From Pelomonas cellulosilytica (GTDB taxonomy: Bacteria; Pseudomonadota; Gammaproteobacteria; Burkholderiales; Burkholderiaceae_C): 64,000 bases of DNA. The notes beneath the pieces were generated by a model that saw only the letters and a program-made list of their open reading frames with translations, had not been told where the DNA came from and made no database searches. Below, in pieces: positions 34,935 to 42,899 of this stretch. The position numbers and the translations under genes are program-made. Each line of letters opens with the position of its first letter. Positions within the stretch are counted from its first letter, which is position 1. Location of the stretch: positions 48,609 to 112,608 of the forward strand of contig NZ_JAJTWU010000013.1 of the NCBI RefSeq assembly GCF_021353265.1, in the 5' to 3' direction.

Positions 34935-35939
34935 TCAGGGCTGCACATCCACGAGCCGGGCGCAGTCCGGCGGCAGCGGTGCCTCGCAGGCCACCGTTTC
35001 TCCGCTTGCCGGATGCTGGAACTGCAGACGCCTGGCGTGCAAAAACATGCGGTCGAACTTCGCCGGGCCGCGCGCCAGCTCGCGGTTGCGCTCGAAGTCG
35101 CCGTACTTCGGGTCGCCCACGATGGGGTGGCCGGCCTGCTGCAGGTGCACACGGATCTGATGCGTGCGGCCGGTCTTGATGGTCACGTCCAGCAAGCTGA
35201 ACTGCGCCGTTCGTTGCACAACCTTGACGAGGCTGATCGAGCGCTTGGCGTCTTCCTCGCCGTCCTTGCCCGGCCGCACCCAGCGCTCGCCGTCGCTGCC
35301 GACGAACTTGACCAGCGGCACGTCGATGACCTTGAGCTTGGCCGGCCAGTCGCCCCAGACCAGCGCCGCATAGGTCTTGCCGGTTTCGCGGTCACGCAGC
35401 TGGTCCTGCAGGTTGACGAGGGCGCTGCGCTTCTTGGCGATCATCAAGAGGCCGGAGGTCTCCTTGTCCAGGCGGTGCACCAGCTCCAGGAACTTCGCTG
35501 TCGGCCGTGCGCGGCGCAGCGCCTCGATGACCCCGTAGCTGACGCCCGAGCCGCCATGCACCGCCACGCCGGCCGGTTTGTCGATGACCAGCAGATGCTC
35601 GTCCTCGAAGACGACCGGGAACTCGCGCGCCGGTACCGCCGGCCCCTCCGTTTTTTCCGGGACGCGCACAGGCGGGATCCGCACCTCGTCGCCGATCTCG
35701 ACGCGCGAGTCGGCCTGCGCCCGGCCCTTGTTGACGCGCACTTCGCCCGAGCGGATCAGCCGATAGACATGGGTCTTGGGCACGCCCTTCAGCTCGCGCA
35801 GCAGGAAGTTGTCCAGCCGCTGTCCGGCCGAACCTTCGTCGATGACAACCCTGCGAACTGCGGGTTTGTCCGTACCCACGGCGGCTGTCAACCCCGTGGC
35901 AGGGGCCGCAGGGCCTGCCCCTATAATCCTTTTCACCAC
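34935..35939 (-). CDS. rluC: 23S rRNA pseudouridine synthase RluC
   Basis: A 334-aa RluA-family pseudouridine synthase, which in E. coli modifies U955, U2504 and U2580 of 23S rRNA. It has an S4 RNA-binding domain (QRLDNFLLRELKGVPKTHVY, about residues 40-100). The catalytic domain contains the Asp motif ELVHRLDKETSGLLMIAK and further family motifs LLVIDKPAGVAVHGG and GRTHQIRVHLQQAGHPIVGD. It is divergent from rne, an arrangement seen across Burkholderiales and E. coli. It ends near the secreted amidohydrolase gene. Confidence 0.95.
   Translation of the reverse strand: MVKRIIGAGPAAPATGLTAAVGTDKPAVRRVVIDEGSAGQRLDNFLLRELKGVPKTHVYRLIRSGEVRVNKGRAQADSRVEIGDEVRIPPVRVPEKTEGPAVPAREFPVVFEDEHLLVIDKPAGVAVHGGSGVSYGVIEALRRARPTAKFLELVHRLDKETSGLLMIAKKRSALVNLQDQLRDRETGKTYAALVWGDWPAKLKVIDVPLVKFVGSDGERWVRPGKDGEEDAKRSISLVKVVQRTAQFSLLDVTIKTGRTHQIRVHLQQAGHPIVGDPKYGDFERNRELARGPAKFDRMFLHARRLQFQHPASGETVACEAPLPPDCARLVDVQP
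35922..35927 (+). promoter_or_regulatory. Candidate -10 element TATAAT toward rne
   Basis: A perfect sigma-70 -10 hexamer lies inside the rluC 5' codons, facing rne. No good TTGACA is found 16-18 bp before it. It would give an rne leader of about 610 nt. Confidence 0.4.
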
Positions 35940-36544
35940 GTTGCCGCCGTAAGTGTTTGATTCTTTTTGATTTTAGCGGTGGCTGCGCGGTGGTCCGGCG
36001 GCTTGCCCCGGGCCACAACAGGCGATGCAACGCATCCAGCAGCCGGCAGGCGGCTTCCCCAAGTGAAGCAGCGGCCAGCGGTTCGATGTGGCAGAGCGAT
36101 GACACCCGGAACCCTCCGGCCTCTCTTCAAAACCCAAGAAGCATGAAGAGAACCGGATGCCAAACAAGGTTTTCACGGCGCGAGAGCGCGCGGTCCGATC
36201 TCTCCAGAGCAGGCCGCAACAGCTCGCGCCAGCGTCCAGCAGTCCTTCGCGGATGAGTCCTTCCCTCCCCCACCCGCTGCGCCCGCCGGCGCGACCCCAG
36301 CCAGAAGCTGCGGTGGTCGCCCGGCCCGGTGCCTGTGAACGCGGCAAGGTCGAGGCAGGACTTCCCTGCGGCATGACAGCCCGGTCGCATGCGCCAACGC
36401 CGCCCGGCGTCTGACCTCCGCGTCAGGCGTCCGAGCGGTCCAGGGCACTCCTTCCCCGGTTCCACGTTTGTCGCTCGTGCGTCTTGAACGCCACCTTCGG
36501 GTGGCATGACGTGGCGTTCCCCGACGGGACGCAGGAGTGATGAC
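35940..36544. other. Divergent rluC-rne gap: long rne leader
   Basis: About 600 bp with no supported gene. It presumably carries the 5' untranslated region of rne, which in E. coli is long, structured and cleaved by RNase E itself for autoregulation. The 3' end contains the alternative hairpins listed next. The open frames in this stretch lack homology. Confidence 0.6.
36486..36519 (+). promoter_or_regulatory. Mutually exclusive hairpins just before rne
   Basis: GCCACC (36490-36495), loop TTCG, GGTGGC (36500-36505) forms a compact tetraloop stem. GAACGCCAC (36486-36494) also pairs with GTGGCGTTC (36511-36519) over 9 bp and would swallow the small stem's 5' arm. Both end about 12-25 nt before the AGGAG at about 36531. 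They could gate rne translation or present an RNase E cleavage site. Confidence 0.55.
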
Positions 36545-39478
36545 ATGAAACGCATGCTGATCAATGCGACGCAGCCGGAAGAGCGGCGCCTCGCGATCGT
36601 GGATGGCCAGAAGCTGCTGGACTTTGAAACCGAGATCGAGGGCCGCGAGCAGCGCAAGGGCAACATCTACAAGGCCGTCGTGACGCGGGTCGAGCCGTCG
36701 CTCGAAGCCTGCTTCGTCGACTACGGCGAGGACCGCCACGGCTTCCTGCCGTTCAAGGAAATCTCGCGCTCGTTTTTCCGCGAGGGCACCGACGTCAAGA
36801 ACGCGACCATCAAGGACGCGATCAAGGAAGGTCAGGAGCTGCTGGTCCAGGTCGAGAAGGAAGAGCGCGGCAACAAGGGCGCGGCGCTGACCACCTTCGT
36901 GTCGCTGGCCGGCCGCTACCTGGTGCTGATGCCCAACAACCCGCGCGGCGGTGGCGTCAGCCGCCGCATCGAGGGCGAGGACCGCGAGGAGCTCAAGGAG
37001 AACCTCGACCAGCTCGAGTACCCGAAGGGCATGAGCCTGATCGCCCGCACGGCCGGCATCGGCCGCTCGGCGCCCGAGCTGCAGTGGGACCTGAACTACA
37101 TGCTCAAGCTCTGGACCGCGATCGACGACGCGGCCAAGGGCGGCAAGGGTGCGTACCTGATCTACCAGGAATCCAGCCTGGTGATCCGCGCGATCCGCGA
37201 CTACTTCACGCAGGACATCGGCGAGATCCTGATCGACACGGACGACCTGTTCGACCAGGCCCACCAGTTCATGAACCACGTGATGCCCGACCAGGCGCAT
37301 CGCGTGAAGCGTTACCGTGACGACGCGCCGCTGTTCAGCCGCTTCCAGATCGAGCACCAGATCGAGACGGCCCACAGCCGCACGGTGAACCTGCCGTCGG
37401 GCGGCGCCATCGTCATCGACCACACCGAAGCGCTCGTCTCGGTCGACGTCAACTCCGCCCGCGCCACGCGCGGCGGCGATATCGAAGAGACCGCCACCCG
37501 CACCAACCTCGAGGCGGCCGACGAGATCGCCCGCCAGATGCGCCTGCGCGACCTGGGCGGCCTGATCGTCGTCGACTTCATCGACATGGAGGAGAGCAAG
37601 AACCGCCGCGACGTGGAACAGCGCCTGCGCGACGCGCTGCGCAACGACCGCGCCCGCGTGCAGTTCGCCTCCATCAGCAAGTTCGGCCTGCTGGAGATGA
37701 GCCGCCAGCGCCTGCGCCCGGCGCTCAGCGAAGGTAACCACATCACCTGCCCGCGCTGCAACGGCACGGGTCACATCCGCGACACCGAGTCCTCGGCGCT
37801 GCAGATCCTGCGCATGGTCCAGGAAGAGGCGATGAAGGACAACACCGCCGCCGTGCACGTGCAGGTGCCGGTGGAGGTCACCTCGTTCCTGCTGAACGAG
37901 AAGCGCACCGAGATCACGAAGATCGAACTCAAGCAACGCGTGACCGTGCTGCTGGTGCCCAACAAGCACCTGGAGACGCCCAACTACAAGCTGGAGCGTC
38001 TGCGCCACGACGACCCGCGCCTGGAGAACCTGCAGGCCAGCTACACGATGATCGAGGAGCCGACCGACGAGGTTGGCATCACGCGCCGCGGCGACATCGA
38101 GAAGAAGAACAAGCAGGAGCCGGTCATCAAGGGCATCCTGCCCGAGCAGCCGGCGCCGCTGCCTGCACCGACACCTGCACCCGTCGCGGCGCCGGTGCCC
38201 ACGCCGGCACCCGCGCCGGTCGTGGCCCCGCCGCCGCCCGCGCCCAAGGGCTTCTTCAGCCGCTTGCTGGGCAGCCTCTTCGGTGGCGGCACGCCCGCTC
38301 CGGCGCCGACGCCGGCCGTCGAAGCTCCGGCCACCGCACCGGCCGCGACCGACAAGCCCAAGCGCGAAGGGGGCCGTGACGGCCGCCGCGACGGTGGCCG
38401 CCGTGGTGAACGCGGCGAGCGTGGTGAACGTGGCGAACGTGGTGAACGCGCCGAAGGCAAGGGCCGCCGTGACGGCAAGCCGCAGGAAGCCCGCGGTGAC
38501 CGTGGCGAGCGTGGCGACCGCAAGCCGCGCGGCGAAGGCGCCGACAAGCCCGAGCAGCAGCAACAGCCGCGTGCCGAGCGCGGCGAGCGCCAGGACCGCC
38601 CGGAGCGTGGTGAACGTGGTGAGCGCGGCGAGCGGACCGAACGCGGCGAACGCCGCCCGCGTGGCGAGCGCCAGGAGCGCGCCGCCCAGCCGGACGCCAT
38701 CGAGGCCCAGCAGTCGCTGAACAGCACGCCGGTCGACGTCTCGCTGCAGGATCAGCAGCCCGCGTTCGAGGACACGCAGCCCGAAGGCGCGCCGTCCGCC
38801 AACGGTGACGCACCGGCCGGCGAGGAACGCCAGGGCCGCGGCCGCCGCCGTCGCCGTGGTGGCCGTGACCGCGACGAGCGCGGCAACGGCGCCGAGGGCG
38901 CGACCGATGCCGTGACCGACATCGCCACCGAGGGCGGTGCCGACGCCGATGCCGCTCCCGTGACCGACACGTCTGCAGCGCAGCCCGCCGAAGGCGAACC
39001 GACCGGCGACGGCCAGGACCGCGAGCCGCGCCGCCGCCGCCGTGGTGGCCGTGGTCGCCGCGAGGAAGGCAGCGTCGATGGCGAGGCCACTGCGGTCGAT
39101 GCCGCCCCGGCCGATACCGATGTCGAGTCCGCACCGCCCGTGCAGACCTCGCTGATCGAGGAAGCCATGGCGCAGGCGCCCGCTCCGGTTGCACCGGTCG
39201 CCGCTCCGGCCCCGGTGGCAGCTCCGGCGCCGGTCGTCGTGCAGCCCTTCGCGCTGCCGGTGGACCAGCTCAACGCCATCGCCGCCGACGCCGGCCTGAC
39301 GTGGGTGAACTCGGACGCCGACAAGATCGCCGCCGCCCAGGCCGCCATCGCCGCCGAGCCCGCACCGGCCCCGCTGGGCCGCGAGCCCGCGCCGGTCGTC
39401 GTCGTGGACGAAGGCCCGCTGGTGCTGGTCGAGACGCGCAAGGACCTGAGCCAGGTGAAGCTGCCGTTCGAGTCCTGA
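36545..39478 (+). CDS. rne: Ribonuclease E
   Basis: A 977-aa endoribonuclease, the core of the RNA degradosome. The catalytic half (about residues 1-510) has [20 protein letters not shown], an S1 domain ([20 protein letters not shown]), the DNase-I-like site with [16 protein letters not shown] and [12 protein letters not shown] (the two metal Asp), and the zinc-link cysteines [14 protein letters not shown]. The C-terminal half is disordered: Pro/Ala-rich, with runs of Arg-Gly-Glu repeats near 615-720 and [12 protein letters not shown] arginine clusters that bind RNA. The very C-terminus ([12 protein letters not shown]) resembles degradosome anchor peptides. ATG 36545 has AGGAG upstream. Confidence 0.95.
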   Translation: MKRMLINATQPEERRLAIVDGQKLLDFETEIEGREQRKGNIYKAVVTRVEPSLEACFVDYGEDRHGFLPFKEISRSFFREGTDVKNATIKDAIKEGQELLVQVEKEERGNKGAALTTFVSLAGRYLVLMPNNPRGGGVSRRIEGEDREELKENLDQLEYPKGMSLIARTAGIGRSAPELQWDLNYMLKLWTAIDDAAKGGKGAYLIYQESSLVIRAIRDYFTQDIGEILIDTDDLFDQAHQFMNHVMPDQAHRVKRYRDDAPLFSRFQIEHQIETAHSRTVNLPSGGAIVIDHTEALVSVDVNSARATRGGDIEETATRTNLEAADEIARQMRLRDLGGLIVVDFIDMEESKNRRDVEQRLRDALRNDRARVQFASISKFGLLEMSRQRLRPALSEGNHITCPRCNGTGHIRDTESSALQILRMVQEEAMKDNTAAVHVQVPVEVTSFLLNEKRTEITKIELKQRVTVLLVPNKHLETPNYKLERLRHDDPRLENLQASYTMIEEPTDEVGITRRGDIEKKNKQEPVIKGILPEQPAPLPAPTPAPVAAPVPTPAPAPVVAPPPPAPKGFFSRLLGSLFGGGTPAPAPTPAVEAPATAPAATDKPKREGGRDGRRDGGRRGERGERGERGERGERAEGKGRRDGKPQEARGDRGERGDRKPRGEGADKPEQQQQPRAERGERQDRPERGERGERGERTERGERRPRGERQERAAQPDAIEAQQSLNSTPVDVSLQDQQPAFEDTQPEGAPSANGDAPAGEERQGRGRRRRRGGRDRDERGNGAEGATDAVTDIATEGGADADAAPVTDTSAAQPAEGEPTGDGQDREPRRRRRGGRGRREEGSVDGEATAVDAAPADTDVESAPPVQTSLIEEAMAQAPAPVAPVAAPAPVAAPAPVVVQPFALPVDQLNAIAADAGLTWVNSDADKIAAAQAAIAAEPAPAPLGREPAPVVVVDEGPLVLVETRKDLSQVKLPFES

Positions 39479-39499
39479 TCCGCACCCGCTGACGCCCGA

Positions 39500-39533
39500 C
39501 GCCGCCCGGTCACAAGCCGGGCGGCGTTTTCTC
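39500..39533 (+). terminator. Rho-independent terminator after rne
   Basis: CGCCGCCCGG (39500-39509) pairs perfectly with CCGGGCGGCG (39517-39526) around a 7-base loop and is followed by TTTTCTCTT. It lies 22 bp after the rne stop. Confidence 0.9.
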
Positions 39534-39559
39534 TTGAGAAACCTCCATCCGAGGCTGCC

Positions 39560-41098
39560 ATGACCACGACCACCGCTGCCGCCACCGCGGCCCGCATGCC
39601 ACCGCAGATCCCCTACATCATCGGCAACGAGGGCTGCGAGCGCTTCAGCTTCTACGGGATGCGCAACATCCTGACGGTCTTCCTGATGACGAGCCTGCTG
39701 ATGGCCGTGCCGGAAGACCTGCGCAAGGCCGAGGCTAAGGAGGTGTTCCACACCTTCGTCATCGGCGTCTACTTCTTCCCGCTGCTGGGCGGCTGGCTGG
39801 CCGACCGCTTCTTCGGCAAGTACAACACCATCTTCTGGTTGAGCCTCGTCTACTGCGCGGGCCATGCCTGCCTGGCGATCTTCGAGGACAACCTCCGCGG
39901 CTTCTACTTCGGGCTGTTCCTCATCTCGCTGGGCTCGGGCGGCATCAAGCCGCTGGTCAGCGCCTTCGTCGGCGACCAGTTCGACAAGCGCAACCGGTCG
40001 CTCGCACAGAAGGTCTATGACGCCTTCTACTGGATCATCAACTTCGGCTCGTTCTTCGCGTCGCTGCTGATGCCGCTCGTGCTGAAGCACTGGGGCGCCA
40101 GCGCCGCCTTCGGCCTGCCCGGCGTGCTGATGGCGCTGGCCACGCTGATCCTGTGGAGCGGCCGCCGCAAGTACGTGCACCAGCCGGCACGCGGCGCCAA
40201 CCCGCACAACTTCCTGAAGGTGGTGGGGACGGCGCTCTCGTCGGGCGGGCTCGGCCTGGCCATCGCCGCCATGGGCGCACTGGCCGGCGCGTACAGCCTG
40301 AGCCGGATGGGCAGCCTCGGCTTCGTCGCGGCCGTCTGCCTCGCAATGGTGCTGGTCATGGGCTTCGGCGGCGTGGGCGCGTGGCTGCAGCTGGACCGTG
40401 CCCGCGGCAAGCATCCGGACGAAGCCGTGGACGGCGTGCGCGCCGTGCTGCGCGTGCTGGTGCTGTTCGCGCTCGTCACGCCGTTCTGGTCGCTGTTCGA
40501 CCAGAAGGCCTCGACCTGGGTGCTGCAGGCCGATCAGATGAGCAAGCCCGCGTGGTTCCAGTCCTCCATGATGCAGGCGCTGAACCCGGCGCTGGTGATG
40601 ATCCTCATCCCGTTCAACAACCTGGTGCTCTACCCGCTGATCGCGAAGGCCGGCATCCGCGTGACGGCGCTGCGCCGCATGGGCATGGGCATCGCGCTGG
40701 CCGGCGCGGCGTGGATCGTCGCGGGCGTGCTGCAGCTGTGGCTGGACGGCGGCGAGGCGGTCAGCATCGTCTGGCAGATGCTGCCGTATGCGCTGCTGAC
40801 GATGGGCGAGGTGCTGGTGTCGGCCACCGGCCTGGAGTTCGCCTACAGCCAGGCGCCGCAAGCCATGAAGGGCACCATCATGAGCTTCTGGAACCTGTCG
40901 GTGACGATTGGCAACCTGTGGGTGCTGCTGTCCAACGTCAGTGTGAAGAGCCCGTCAGCGATGGACGTCATCCATGCCACCGGCTACAGCGAGACCGCCT
41001 GCCTGATGTTCTTCTTCGCCGGCTTCGCTCTCGTCGCGGCGGCGCTGTTCGGCTGGGTCGCGTCGCGCTACCCGATGCAGGACCACTACCGCGACTGA
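39560..41098 (+). CDS. POT/PTR-family proton-coupled peptide transporter
   Basis: A 512-aa inner-membrane protein of the proton-dependent oligopeptide transporter (POT) family. The signature ERFSFYGMRNILTVFLM occurs near the N-terminus (the ExxER-like proton site), followed by FFPLLGGWLADRFFGKYNTI and FYWIINFGSFFASLLMPLVL. About 12-14 helices are visible. It imports di- and tripeptides with protons. The gene follows the rne terminator and stands alone, so it probably has its own promoter in the 26-bp gap or within the rne terminator region. Confidence 0.92.
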   Translation: MTTTTAAATAARMPPQIPYIIGNEGCERFSFYGMRNILTVFLMTSLLMAVPEDLRKAEAKEVFHTFVIGVYFFPLLGGWLADRFFGKYNTIFWLSLVYCAGHACLAIFEDNLRGFYFGLFLISLGSGGIKPLVSAFVGDQFDKRNRSLAQKVYDAFYWIINFGSFFASLLMPLVLKHWGASAAFGLPGVLMALATLILWSGRRKYVHQPARGANPHNFLKVVGTALSSGGLGLAIAAMGALAGAYSLSRMGSLGFVAAVCLAMVLVMGFGGVGAWLQLDRARGKHPDEAVDGVRAVLRVLVLFALVTPFWSLFDQKASTWVLQADQMSKPAWFQSSMMQALNPALVMILIPFNNLVLYPLIAKAGIRVTALRRMGMGIALAGAAWIVAGVLQLWLDGGEAVSIVWQMLPYALLTMGEVLVSATGLEFAYSQAPQAMKGTIMSFWNLSVTIGNLWVLLSNVSVKSPSAMDVIHATGYSETACLMFFFAGFALVAAALFGWVASRYPMQDHYRD

Positions 41099-41163
41099 GC
41101 AGTCGAGCGCCGCGTGAATAGCAACCTTCGCCGCGGCGCCGTTCCTCAGTAAGCTGCGCCGCC

Positions 41164-42870
41164 ATGAGCGACGCACGACCGCCCCGCCCCTACGTCGACC
41201 CCACGCTGGTCGACCACAACGCCCCGCCGCCCGCGCCCACCGCCGCGCCGGCCCCTGCCGCCTGGGAACAGGCCTCGCACCGGCCACGTACGCCGGCGCC
41301 CGCACCACGCCGCAGGCGCGTGGTCGAGCGCAAGCATCACGGCTACTTCGCCAGCCACTGGCATGGCGAGCAGAGCCTGGTGCGCAGCTACTGGGTCAAC
41401 AACCTGTTGATCGCCACGCCGTTGGCGCTGCTCGTGACGAGCCTGATGAGCTGGATCAGCGTCAAGGGCGAGTCGCTGCAGATCAGCGCCATCGTGCTAC
41501 TGCTGGGTCTGCCGCCGCTGCTCGGGCTGGACGTCTGGTGCATCGTCGGCGCCTGGCGCGCGGCAGGCAACTACCTGCGCGAGAACGGCTCCGCGCTGTG
41601 GGGCTGGCTGGCCCGCATCACGCTGGCGCTCGGCGCGCTGCAGCTGGCCGCCTCGCTGCTGTTCGGCGTGCTGCCGAGCCTCGGCGATTACTGGCAGATG
41701 GCCCGCGGCATCGACCCCATCGGCCATGCCACGCTCAGTGTGTCCGCCGACGGGCGCAGCCTGCGACTGGACGGCACCATCGGCATGGGCGACGCCAGGC
41801 GGCTGCGCGACCTGCTTGACAGCGAGGCAGCCCGCGGCATCAAGCGCGTCGAACTGGTCTCGCCCGGCGGCCGGCTGCACGAAGCCGAGCTGATGGCCGA
41901 GGCGCTGAAGCCGCGCGGCCACACGGTGCGCGCCGTGGGCACCTGCGCCAGCGCCTGCACGGTCGTCTTCCTGGCCGGCCAGCCGCGCCAGCTGACGCCT
42001 GGCGCGCAGTTGGGCTTTCACCGCGCGTCGACCGGCACCTACAACCCGGTCTTCGAGGAGCTGGCCAACCAGCAGCTGGCCGCCACCTACCGGCACCTCG
42101 GGCTGCCACAGCCGCTGATCGATCGCACGCTGCGCACGCCGTCCCAGAGCATCTGGTTCGCGCCACGCGAGGACCTGATCGCCCACTCGCTGATCGCGCC
42201 GCTGCCCCAGACGCTGGCCGTCGCACTGCCGACCGGCCCCAAGGCCGGCGTCGCGGACTTCGACGATGCGCTGCGCATCCACCCGGTGTGGGACGCGCTC
42301 GAAAAGCACACCGAGGGCACCATCGCGGCCGTGGCCAAGCGCATGTCGGAGGCCCGCGCCGCCGGTGCCGATGACGAGGATGTACAGGCCGCCGCCTGGG
42401 GCCCGCTGGCGCGCCAGATGCCCGGCCTGATCGCCGATGGCGACGCCGCGGCCAGGCGCCACTACGTGCGCCTGGTGGCCGACGAACTGCGCGCGCTGCA
42501 GGCGCCGCCGCAGCGCGGCGCACGGCCTCCCTGCCGCGACCTGCTGGAAGGGCGGCTGGCCGTGCGCCGGCAGTTGCCGCTGGCGCTGCAGATCCGCGAA
42601 AGCCAATGGCTGCTGGAAGCCGCCACGGCCAACCCGCCACGCTGGCTGCCCCGGCCGCCCACCGCCATCGAGGCAGAGGTGCTGGACCGCTCGGTCGGGC
42701 CGACCGCGCTGGGCATGCTGTCGCGGCTGTGGACCGATGCGCCCGAGGCGCCGGCCGGCGCTGGCGGCGCGACTTGCGAGCCCGTCATCGCGATGCTGGA
42801 CCGCGTGGCCACGCAGCCCCCCGCGCGGCGGGAGCTGGCCGAGCGGTTGCTGTTCCAGCCCCGACCCTGA
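41164..42870 (+). CDS. Membrane protein with periplasmic ClpP-like domain
   Basis: A 568-aa protein of unknown function. The N-terminal ~60 residues are Pro/Ala-rich and cytoplasmic. Three or four hydrophobic helices follow at about 78-190 (YWVNNLLIATPLALLVTSLM, IVLLLGLPPLLGLDVWCIV, RITLALGALQLAASLLFGVL). Then comes a ClpP/crotonase-like fold (about 200-330): GIKRVELVSPGGRLHEAELM, GTCASACTVVFLAGQPRQL with the putative nucleophile Ser, and LGFHRASTGTYNP with a His. This resembles COG3904-type periplasmic proteins. The C-terminal 240 residues are helical and unrecognised. It could be a protease or a non-enzymatic scaffold. Confidence 0.78.
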   Translation: MSDARPPRPYVDPTLVDHNAPPPAPTAAPAPAAWEQASHRPRTPAPAPRRRRVVERKHHGYFASHWHGEQSLVRSYWVNNLLIATPLALLVTSLMSWISVKGESLQISAIVLLLGLPPLLGLDVWCIVGAWRAAGNYLRENGSALWGWLARITLALGALQLAASLLFGVLPSLGDYWQMARGIDPIGHATLSVSADGRSLRLDGTIGMGDARRLRDLLDSEAARGIKRVELVSPGGRLHEAELMAEALKPRGHTVRAVGTCASACTVVFLAGQPRQLTPGAQLGFHRASTGTYNPVFEELANQQLAATYRHLGLPQPLIDRTLRTPSQSIWFAPREDLIAHSLIAPLPQTLAVALPTGPKAGVADFDDALRIHPVWDALEKHTEGTIAAVAKRMSEARAAGADDEDVQAAAWGPLARQMPGLIADGDAAARRHYVRLVADELRALQAPPQRGARPPCRDLLEGRLAVRRQLPLALQIRESQWLLEAATANPPRWLPRPPTAIEAEVLDRSVGPTALGMLSRLWTDAPEAPAGAGGATCEPVIAMLDRVATQPPARRELAERLLFQPRP

Positions 42871-42899
42871 TCCGCGGCGCCGGCTCCGGCGCGAACCCG

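Noticed and set aside
36173..40861. Very long open frame on the minus strand (about 1560 codons) opposite rne and the peptide transporter gene
   Set aside because: It mirrors the codon bias of rne (His/Arg/Gly/Ala-rich nonsense), has no domain and spans a convergent terminator.
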